From the NCBI GenBank assembly GCA_016295245.1, contig JAEDLO010000070.1:1-7984 (forward strand): 7,984 nt of DNA, in the 5' to 3' direction. The notes under the pieces are model-generated. The model had not been told where the DNA came from and ran no database searches. It was given only the letters and a program-made list of their open reading frames with translations. This document shows positions 1 through 6,063 of the stretch, piece after piece. Every line of letters starts with the position of its first letter. Within the stretch, counting starts at the first letter, position 1. This stretch comes from Bacteroidales bacterium (GTDB lineage: Bacteria; Bacteroidota; Bacteroidia; Bacteroidales; UBA932). A program made the translations under genes and the position numbers.

Positions 1-1040
1 TCACCCTCGACCCTCTCTTCCACGCCGGCTGCTACTACGTCCAGGACTCCACAGCGATGTTCGTGGGCAAGGTATTCCGCGACTGCCTCAGCCGGGTGTT
101 GGCGGAAAACGGCGGTGAGCCCGTGTGCGTGCTTGACCTCTGCGCCGCGCCGGGCGGCAAGACGACCGACCTTGCGGCATCCCTGCGCGAGGCCCTCGGC
201 GAGCGCTTCATCCTCGTGAGCAACGAAGTGATGAAGGCCCGCAGCCAGGTACTCCTGGACAATGTCGCCCTCTGGGGCGATCCCAACGTGGTGGTGACCT
301 CCGTCGATCCGGCGGCCTTCAAGAGCCTTCAAGGCTACTTCGACATCATAGTCGCCGACGTGCCCTGCAGCGGCGAGGGAATGTTCCGCAAGGACCCCAA
401 GGCCCGCGAGCAGTTCAGCCAGGCTGTGGTAGAGCTATGCGCGGCGCGCCAGAAACGCATCCTCGCCGATGTCTGGCCAGCCCTGCGGGCAGGAGGCTAC
501 CTGGTGTATTCGACCTGCACCTACCAGGATGCCGAGAACGACGCGAACCTGCTCTGGGCCTGCACTGAGCTGGGTGGGGAAGCGCTGCCCGCAGACGGGA
601 GCTTCGCCTCCCACGGAGTGGAGACTACCCGCGCCGGCAACCTGCTCAGGGTCGGGAAGGTGCCGGGAGAAGGCCAGTGGGCCGGAGCGCTCCGCAAGGA
701 CGGCTCCTCTGTCGCCTCCCTTCGCACGATCTCCCAGCTCGAAATCCTGCGCCCGCTTCGCAGCGGCATCCGCAAAGGCGAGATGAAGGGTAGGGACTTC
801 GTTCCCGACTCCGACTACGCACTCAGCCTGGACTTCGACCGGACGGAATACAATTGCGTCGAGGTTGACCTCCAGACCGCCCTCCACTTCCTCCACCGGG
901 ACGCCCTCAGGCTGCCCGACGCCCCTCCGGGCTACAATGTAATCTGCTATCAGGGACACCCCCTGGGCTTCGTCAAGAACATCGGCAGCCGCTGCAACAA
1001 CCTTCTTCCGAAGTCGCGCCGCATATTGATGAATATATGA
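1..1040 (+). CDS. rsmF: RsmF-like RNA (cytosine-C5)-methyltransferase, 5'-truncated by window edge
   Basis: This gene encodes a SAM-dependent NOL1/NOP2/Sun-family enzyme that methylates C5 of a cytosine, most likely in 16S rRNA, in the cytoplasm. The frame is open from base 3, so the Met at 57 is internal; 345 residues are visible and roughly 100 N-terminal ones are missing. Numbering from the first visible codon, a family-typical LDPLFHAGCYYVQD stretch is at 2-15. The SAM-binding motif LDLCAAPGGKT is near 44-54, and an acidic ribose-binding residue sits in SNEV (E75). Motif IV PCSGEGMFRKD (Cys122) and motif VI STCT (Cys172, the expected nucleophile) are both intact. The SGEG..RKDP form of motif IV resembles RsmF rather than RsmB. 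The C-terminal 36 residues (GYNVICYQGHPLGFVKN...) look like the PUA-like RNA-binding end of RsmF. The stop overlaps the next start as ATGA. The family is certain; the exact target cytosine is not. Confidence 0.93.
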   Translation, partial: TLDPLFHAGCYYVQDSTAMFVGKVFRDCLSRVLAENGGEPVCVLDLCAAPGGKTTDLAASLREALGERFILVSNEVMKARSQVLLDNVALWGDPNVVVTSVDPAAFKSLQGYFDIIVADVPCSGEGMFRKDPKAREQFSQAVVELCAARQKRILADVWPALRAGGYLVYSTCTYQDAENDANLLWACTELGGEALPADGSFASHGVETTRAGNLLRVGKVPGEGQWAGALRKDGSSVASLRTISQLEILRPLRSGIRKGEMKGRDFVPDSDYALSLDFDRTEYNCVEVDLQTALHFLHRDALRLPDAPPGYNVICYQGHPLGFVKNIGSRCNNLLPKSRRILMNI

Positions 1041-1879
1041 ATAAGAAACTCTTTATAGCAATCCTGTTCGCCGTTCTGGGCGCAACTGTCTCAGCCCAGA
1101 CCACCCAAGAACAGTTCAAGAGCCGTTACGAGCGCCAGAGCAAGGCTGTGGGCGCAGACGGCGTAGGCGTTGAGACTATCATCGACAAGTGGGAGGAAGC
1201 TTTCCCGGACGACCCCGAGATGTTCGCCGCCCGCTTCTACTACAACTTCAGCAAATCCCAGAGGACGGAACTCGTGCCTATGGCCTGCCAGAAATACCTC
1301 GGCCAGGCCCCGTCAGTGACCCTCAAGGACGCTGACGGAAACGACGTCAACTACTTCGAGGACATCATCTTCGACGATGACCTCTTCGCTGCCGCGATGA
1401 CCGCCATCGACAACGCCGTCAAAATCAGCCCCAACGAACTCAGGTACAGGTATATGCGCATCACGGCCCTGAGCGCCTACGAAAAGGCCAGCCCCGATAT
1501 GGCCTACCGCCAGCTCGTCGAGCTCATCGACCTGGAGACCTCCGCCCACCCGGCCTGGACCCTCGACGGCAAGCCTCTCGAAGAGACGACCTTCCAGGAC
1601 GGCATCGCCGAATACTGCTACCACTTCTTCAAGATCGGCAGCGACAACGGCTACGAATACTTCTTCCAGATAGCCAAGAAGATGAACAAGCTCTATCCGA
1701 AGAACACCGTCTTCATCAACGACATCGGCTCCTACTACCAGGTTGTGAAGAAAAACTACAAACAGGCTGAAAAGTACTACGCCAAGACTCTCAAGATCTC
1801 GCCTGACGACTATGCCGCCCGGACGAATATGAGGATTATCGAATCCTTAAAGTCTCGCTCGGCTCGACCTTCGAAATAA
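1037..1879 (+). CDS. Secreted TPR-repeat protein of unknown function
   Basis: This gene encodes a 280-residue exported protein. Residues 1-20 form a classic signal peptide (MNKKLF, hydrophobic run, then VSA) with probable signal peptidase I cleavage before Gln21; no lipobox Cys is present, so the product should be soluble in the periplasm. Residues 224-257 make one clear tetratricopeptide repeat (ND.GSYY...YKQAEKYYAKTLKISPDD). Residues 114-145 (AIDNAVKISPNELRYR...) read as a second, more degenerate TPR-like helix pair, so the protein is probably an all-helical protein-binding scaffold. No catalytic motif is visible. The start at 1037 is supported by the signal peptide and by the ATGA overlap with the methyltransferase stop, which suggests translational coupling. 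The last 14 codons and the stop lie within the 3' end of the convergent permease gene. A specific role cannot be assigned. Confidence 0.88.
   Translation: MNKKLFIAILFAVLGATVSAQTTQEQFKSRYERQSKAVGADGVGVETIIDKWEEAFPDDPEMFAARFYYNFSKSQRTELVPMACQKYLGQAPSVTLKDADGNDVNYFEDIIFDDDLFAAAMTAIDNAVKISPNELRYRYMRITALSAYEKASPDMAYRQLVELIDLETSAHPAWTLDGKPLEETTFQDGIAEYCYHFFKIGSDNGYEYFFQIAKKMNKLYPKNTVFINDIGSYYQVVKKNYKQAEKYYAKTLKISPDDYAARTNMRIIESLKSRSARPSK
1836..1879. other. 44-bp tail-to-tail coding overlap between convergent genes
   Basis: The plus-strand TPR gene ends with TAA at 1877-1879. The minus-strand permease ends with TAA at 1836-1838 (plus-strand TTA). Both frames are used across the 44 bases. The permease end here (KVEPSETLRIR) matches the usual 'P-x-x-x-L-R' ending of LolC/E-type permeases, so its frame is real to the stop. 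The TPR end (SLKSRSARPSK) has no recognised motif and may be free to vary. There is no room for a terminator between the two transcripts, and I see no strong hairpin plus T-run here. Confidence 0.85.
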
Positions 1880-2978
1880 ACAGGCAAGGGAGCAGAAGCA
1901 GAATCATAATAATCAGAAAAGCGCTGACGTCGGTGAGAAGAATCTTGCCGGCGTCAATGCTTATCGGCACATAGCTCACGAAATAATTTGCCGGGTTGAG
2001 GCGGACAAGATGCGTCCACTTCTGGACAAGCCCCAGACCCAGGGCTATACCGTTGCCTATGAGCAGGCCCTTGAGGGCTATTCTCGCCCCCACACGCAGG
2101 AACACCGAGGCGATGGCCCTCTCGCACATCCCCAGAGCCTTGAGCAGGCCTATGGTGCTAGTGCTCCTGAAAAGCAGAATCAGCAGTCCCGAAATCATAT
2201 TGAAGCCCGCCACCAGGGTCATCAGGACCAGTATGGCAAGCACATTGAAATCAATCAGGTCCAGCCAGTCGAAAATCCTGCCGTAAGTGTCGCTCGCTGC
2301 GGCGGCAAGCAGCACATCTTCGTCCTCGCGGGCATTCTGGGCGCATAGGGTGGCAATCTCCGCCGCCATCCGCCTCATCCCTTCGGCGTTGCGATACCGT
2401 TGCGAAAGCCTCAGTTCGAAGGCCGTGGCCGTGGTTGGCCCATAGCCCATCAGCCTGCGCAGGTCCTCCGCCTCGGCGAAGACCAGCTCGCGCGATGCAG
2501 TCTGCACGGGGCTGTCATAAAGGCCCTCCACTCCGAAGCGGCGAGCCCTGACCTTGCCGGAATAGAAATAACCCAAGAAAGAATCCCCTTCCGTCAGCCC
2601 CAGCTTTGTCGCCAGTCCGGAAGGAACTATGGCCTTCAGGCTGCCCGGACCCGAGTCCGCATAGGCCTTGAAGACCGCTCCGCCCAGTTCCCCGCCCTTG
2701 ATGACGATGCCCGGGCAATAAATAACCGGCCTGAGGCTCTCCACACCTTCCAGTTCAAGGATGTCGTCCAGATAGGACAACTCAGTGGAGACCGTTCCCT
2801 CGGGTCCGCTCAGGACCACTTCGCCGGCCATCCGGCCTATGCCCTCGCGTATGGTTTCCCTGAACCCGTCGGAGATGCTCACGGCCAGTATAATCACAAG
2901 GAAAGAGATGGCTATCGTCAAGACAGCCATCCTCCCCTTGAAACGGAGTCTCGAGGCTATAAGGCCCCCGACTCTCAT
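1836..2978 (-). CDS. ABC transporter permease, LolC/LolE-FtsX (MacB-like) family
   Basis: This gene encodes an inner-membrane ABC permease of 380 residues, close to the family's usual ~400. It has the expected layout: a first membrane helix at about 18-37, a periplasmic MacB-type domain at about 40-240, and then three helices at about 246-270, 300-320 and 350-369. The cytoplasmic loop after helix 2 carries TIGLLKALG (275-283), the coupling-helix motif that contacts the ATPase. NYFVSYVPI (331-339) and the terminal PSETLR are also characteristic of LolC/LolE-like members. Known relatives extract lipoproteins from the inner membrane together with a LolD-type ATPase, but substrate specificity cannot be read here. 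No ATPase or second permease gene is in the window. The ATG shares one base with the TAA of the upstream peptidase gene (TAATG), implying coupled translation. LolE is a likely functional analogue, but FtsX-like or MacB-like export roles remain possible. Confidence 0.9.
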   Translation of the reverse strand: MRVGGLIASRLRFKGRMAVLTIAISFLVIILAVSISDGFRETIREGIGRMAGEVVLSGPEGTVSTELSYLDDILELEGVESLRPVIYCPGIVIKGGELGGAVFKAYADSGPGSLKAIVPSGLATKLGLTEGDSFLGYFYSGKVRARRFGVEGLYDSPVQTASRELVFAEAEDLRRLMGYGPTTATAFELRLSQRYRNAEGMRRMAAEIATLCAQNAREDEDVLLAAAASDTYGRIFDWLDLIDFNVLAILVLMTLVAGFNMISGLLILLFRSTSTIGLLKALGMCERAIASVFLRVGARIALKGLLIGNGIALGLGLVQKWTHLVRLNPANYFVSYVPISIDAGKILLTDVSAFLIIMILLLLPCLFISKVEPSETLRIR

Positions 2979-4990
2979 TACCAGATGATAACCCTCTCGC
3001 TCTCAGGCCTCCACATAGGGTCGCCCTCGCTGATGCCGAAGGCGTCGAAGAAGGTCTGGAAGTTGCGCAGGGTAGCGTTTACGCGGTTCTCGCCCAGCGA
3101 GTGGACATCGAGCTTGGTGAGCCTTGCCTTCTCCTCGTCGGTGATGTTCTGCGCCCATACGGAGGCATAGCCGAGGAAGAAACGCTGGTCGGCGGTGAAG
3201 CCGTCAATCGGCTCAGGCTCCTTGCCGCCGAGGGAATTGCGGAATGCGGTGTAGGCCACGCTCACGCCACCCTGGTCGGCGATGTTCTCGCCCAGCGACA
3301 GGGCGCCGTTGGCGTGCACGCCCGGCAGCACCTCGATTTCGTCATACTGCTTGCTGAGCACGTCGGCCTTGGCCTTGAAGGCCTGGTCGTCCGCGTCATT
3401 CCACCAGCTGTTCATATTGCCCTCCTTGTCGAAGAGCCTGCCCTGGTCGTCGAAGCCGTGGGTCATCTCGTGGCCGATCACCACGCCGATGGCGCCATAG
3501 TTGACTGCGTCGTCAGCGTCGGCGTTGAAGAACGGCGGCTGGAGTATGGCTGCAGGGAAGCAGATTTCGTTGGTGGTAGGGTTGTAATAGGCATTGACGG
3601 TCTGAGGGGTCATATGCCATTCGCTAGGATCGGTCGGCTTGCCGAGCTTGTCGAGATTCTCGGCTGTCCTCCAGCTCCTTGAAGCGACGATATTGTCGAA
3701 ATAGCTGGCCTGAGGGTCAATCTCCAGGCTGCTGTAGTCCTTCCACTTGTCAGGATAGCCAATCTTTACGGTGAAGCCTGCGAGCTTCTCCCTGGCATAG
3801 CTCTTGGTCTGGTCGGACATCCACTCCAGGGCGTCGATATGCTCGCCCAGGGAGGTCTGGAGGTCCTTGACTATCTTGGTCATCTTGACCTTCGAAGACT
3901 CTGGGAAATACTTGGCGACATACATCTTGCCGACAGCCTCGCCGAGGATGCCGTTCGGCACGCTCATAGCCCTCTTCCAGCGTGCTTTCTGCTCGGTCAC
4001 GCCGCTCATCGCTGTGCTGAAGAAGTCAAATGAAGCCTTGTAGAAATCGTCAGAGAGGAAACCGGCCGCGCCGGTGATGAACTGGCCTGCGACATAGTCC
4101 TTGACCTGCTCGAGGTCGGTCTTTGCGTAAAGAGCGTCAAAGCCCTGGAAGAACGAAGGCTGCTGGACGATAATCTTCTCCTGGGCAGGGATGCCGCTCT
4201 CTTCGAAGAAGGTCTCAAAGCCGAAGGCCGGGTAGCTGGCGTCCACCTGGGCGCTGCTCATAGGGTTGTACTGGCGGGTGTAGTCGCGGTTCTCGACGCT
4301 GGTCCAGGAGAAGCCTGCGAGGGCCTTCTCGATGGCCACTACATTAGCTGCGCGCTGCTCCGGCTCCGACATTCCGCAGAGGTCGAAGAGCTTCACGAGC
4401 ATAGCCTTGTAGGACTCGAGCAGACCGGCATTGGCCTCGTCCACATAGTAATCGCGGTCCCCCATACCGAGGCCGCTCTGGGCAAGATAGAGCACCTGGG
4501 TGGAGCTGTCCATCAGGTCTGCATCCACGCCAAGGCCGAAGAAGCTGTCGAAGCCCATCTTGAACATCTTTCCAAGCTGGGAGGCCATCTCTTCCTTTGT
4601 CTGCACCTTGTAAATCTCGTCAAGGTACTTCTTGAGAGGCAGAGCGCCCTCCTCGTTGAGCCTTGTGGAGTCGAGGCCCTGCTTGTACAGGTCCACGATC
4701 TTCTGGTCAGAGCTGCCCTTTGCAGGGGTCATAGTGGCCATCTCAGAGAAGAGACTGTTGAGCCTCTCGACATTCAGCTCCCTGAGGGCGTCAAAGGCGC
4801 CGTAGCGCGCATACTCAGCCTTGAGCGGGTTGTTCTTCATCCAACCGCCGTTGGCATACTGGTAGAAATCCTCGCCCGGAGCAACGCTCGTGTCAAGGTT
4901 TGCAAGATCGATAGCCGGAACTTTCTCCGTATTGTTCTGGCAGCCTGCCAGCATCATAAACGGAATCATCAGCATTAAATACTTTTTCAT
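2978..4990 (-). CDS. pepO: M13 family zinc metallopeptidase lipoprotein (PepO/neprilysin-like)
   Basis: This gene encodes a 670-residue endopeptidase of the M13 family, which typically cleaves oligopeptides of limited size. Using the start at 4990, residues 1-17 form a lipoprotein signal (MKKYL..., lipobox LAGC, Cys17), so the product is lipid-anchored in the envelope. The N-terminal M13 domain begins at about 35 (APGEDFYQYANGGWM). The catalytic part shows the substrate-binding NAYYNP (466-471), the zinc motif HEMTH (507-511, Glu508 catalytic), and GENIADQGG with the third zinc ligand Glu568 and Asp572. DVHSLGENRVN supplies the expected His630 and Arg636. It ends in ERVIIW, so the terminal Trp is kept while the Cys of the eukaryotic CxxW end is absent. 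All catalytic residues are intact and the length is normal. An in-frame ATG at 5017 would add nine residues before the signal peptide and is considered less likely. The residues after the lipobox (QNNTEK) show no strong acidic surface-export signal, so periplasmic exposure is the simpler guess. Confidence 0.95.
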   Translation of the reverse strand: MKKYLMLMIPFMMLAGCQNNTEKVPAIDLANLDTSVAPGEDFYQYANGGWMKNNPLKAEYARYGAFDALRELNVERLNSLFSEMATMTPAKGSSDQKIVDLYKQGLDSTRLNEEGALPLKKYLDEIYKVQTKEEMASQLGKMFKMGFDSFFGLGVDADLMDSSTQVLYLAQSGLGMGDRDYYVDEANAGLLESYKAMLVKLFDLCGMSEPEQRAANVVAIEKALAGFSWTSVENRDYTRQYNPMSSAQVDASYPAFGFETFFEESGIPAQEKIIVQQPSFFQGFDALYAKTDLEQVKDYVAGQFITGAAGFLSDDFYKASFDFFSTAMSGVTEQKARWKRAMSVPNGILGEAVGKMYVAKYFPESSKVKMTKIVKDLQTSLGEHIDALEWMSDQTKSYAREKLAGFTVKIGYPDKWKDYSSLEIDPQASYFDNIVASRSWRTAENLDKLGKPTDPSEWHMTPQTVNAYYNPTTNEICFPAAILQPPFFNADADDAVNYGAIGVVIGHEMTHGFDDQGRLFDKEGNMNSWWNDADDQAFKAKADVLSKQYDEIEVLPGVHANGALSLGENIADQGGVSVAYTAFRNSLGGKEPEPIDGFTADQRFFLGYASVWAQNITDEEKARLTKLDVHSLGENRVNATLRNFQTFFDAFGISEGDPMWRPESERVIIW

Positions 4991-5013
4991 TTCTATTATT
5001 GAATTTTGATAGT
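4991..5013 (-). promoter_or_regulatory. A/T-rich leader before the M13 peptidase start
   Basis: The 23 bases between the transglycosylase stop and the preferred M13 start read actatcaaaattcaataat then agaa on the coding strand. This is strikingly A/T-rich within a GC-rich window and has no Shine-Dalgarno sequence. A-rich, unstructured leaders of this kind are the usual translation-initiation context in Bacteroidetes, which supports the start at 4990 over 5017. I see no Bacteroidetes-type -7 (TAnnTTTG) promoter element here, so it is read as an initiation region and not as a promoter. Confidence 0.4.
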
Positions 5014-6060
5014 TCATTCAGGACATATCTGGCAGAAGCGCCGATACAGGTCCAGTACCCTGTCAACATAGCTTATGGTCTCCACACCCTTGAAGGTGCC
5101 GATTTTGACCACGCCGGTCTCAAGTATGCTCTCGTCTCCCATCCGGGGGATGATGTTGACAATATTTATCCAATACGAGGGGTCAACACCCAGGTGTTTC
5201 GCGAGGTTGATGCAATCCCGTATGCGTCCCACGCCCGCGTTGTAGGCCGCAAGGGCATATTTGTAGCGCTCGCTGTTGTTGGCGGCGACGCGCGCATAGC
5301 GGTCATAGAGCGCCTTGAGGAGCATTGCTCCCGCCTTGATGTTCTGCTCGGGGTCAAGCGGGTCGGTGATGCCGTAGTTGCGTGCATTGGCCGGCATCAG
5401 CTGCATCAGCCCCGCCGCCCCGCGGCTCGACACCGCCTCGATGTGGAAATGCGACTCCTTGTAGATGATTGCCGCCAGCATACGCCAGTCCAGCCCCAGC
5501 GAGTCCGCCTCGCGCTTCATTATCGCGTCGTACGGGCTCAGGCTCTTGCGCACCTTGCTCCTGAAAGGGTTGTAGCGCTGCATAAACTCCACCCTGACGC
5601 TGTCGCTTTCCGGCGCGCTGTTCCAGGCGCTGATCCACTCGTTGGCGCTGTGGTGGGTGCGGTGGTCGTCGTGCCTTGTGAGCCAGACGGTCACGCTGTC
5701 CAGCGGAGTGGACATCAGCAGGCTGTCCGTGCAGAGCTCCTCCCCGAAAGGGACTACTACTATATCCACGGTGCCCGACCTCAGCGAGTCCAGATAGGAC
5801 ACATTGCGGTCGGTCAGGATGATTTCGACGCTCTGCTCGTTGTCGGCTGCGAACTGCTTGACCAGGTGGTAGTTATACCCTATCATCAAGGCCTTTGACG
5901 TATCCGCGAGGCTGCGTAGCTCCAGAACGCAGTGGAGATGAGGCTTCTTCGGTCCGAGATCCGGCGCTTCCTCATCCCGTGCAAAAAAAGAGAGGATGAA
6001 GGCTGCGAGAATCAGGGCGAGGGTCACCGCAGGTACTATGATTACTGATCTGTCCTTCAT
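5014..6060 (-). CDS. MltF-like lytic murein transglycosylase with reduced solute-binding domain
   Basis: This gene encodes a 348-residue enzyme that would cleave the glycan strands of peptidoglycan by the lytic transglycosylase reaction. Residues 6-26 are a hydrophobic membrane segment without a lipobox and without a good signal-peptidase site (large residues at -3 of FFA), so an uncleaved inner-membrane anchor is likely. Residues about 42-170 resemble a shortened periplasmic solute-binding (SBP_bac_3) domain: YNYHLVKQFA near 62-71 and SGTVDIVVVPF at 95-105. The C-terminal SLT domain (about 175-320) has KESHF with catalytic Glu202, GAAGLMQLMP (214-223) and ALAAYNAG (269-276), all intact. E. 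coli MltF is about 518 residues, so the missing length falls in the binding domain. It starts 3 bp after the porin stop. Its stop overlaps a possible ATGA start of the M13 gene. The function is well supported; the symbol mltF is withheld because of the reduced sensor and the different anchoring. Confidence 0.92.
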   Translation of the reverse strand: MKDRSVIIVPAVTLALILAAFILSFFARDEEAPDLGPKKPHLHCVLELRSLADTSKALMIGYNYHLVKQFAADNEQSVEIILTDRNVSYLDSLRSGTVDIVVVPFGEELCTDSLLMSTPLDSVTVWLTRHDDHRTHHSANEWISAWNSAPESDSVRVEFMQRYNPFRSKVRKSLSPYDAIMKREADSLGLDWRMLAAIIYKESHFHIEAVSSRGAAGLMQLMPANARNYGITDPLDPEQNIKAGAMLLKALYDRYARVAANNSERYKYALAAYNAGVGRIRDCINLAKHLGVDPSYWINIVNIIPRMGDESILETGVVKIGTFKGVETISYVDRVLDLYRRFCQICPE

Positions 6061-6063
6061 AAA

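Noticed and set aside
435..959. A 174-codon minus-strand frame antisense to the methyltransferase
   Set aside because: The plus-strand frame carries all the methyltransferase motifs. The antisense reading shows only Val/Gly/Ala-rich sequence with no domain.
1850..1900. Possible terminator at the convergent junction
   Set aside because: Only 4-base stems with tiny loops can be drawn (for example tcga-cct-tcga), and no T-run follows on either strand.
2400..3682. Plus-strand open frames of 256 and 193 codons antisense to the permease and M13 genes
   Set aside because: They overlap well-supported conserved coding sequence, have low-complexity compositions and match no family I recognise. They also run across the junction of two real genes.
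5001..5060. Possible internal promoter upstream of the M13 peptidase
   Set aside because: The A/T-rich leader is suggestive, but neither a TAnnTTTG -7 element nor a well-placed TTTG -33 element is present.
4999..5898. A 299-codon plus-strand open frame antisense to the transglycosylase gene
   Set aside because: It is a shadow of GC-rich codon use on the minus strand. The translation is Val/Arg/His-rich with no recognisable domain, while the opposite frame has an intact SLT active site.
5984..5990. Run of seven A (seven T on the coding strand) in the transglycosylase gene, considered as a slippage/phase-variation site
   Set aside because: Seven bases is short for a phase-variable tract, and it encodes Phe-Phe in the membrane anchor, where TTT codons are expected. 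The frame is intact.
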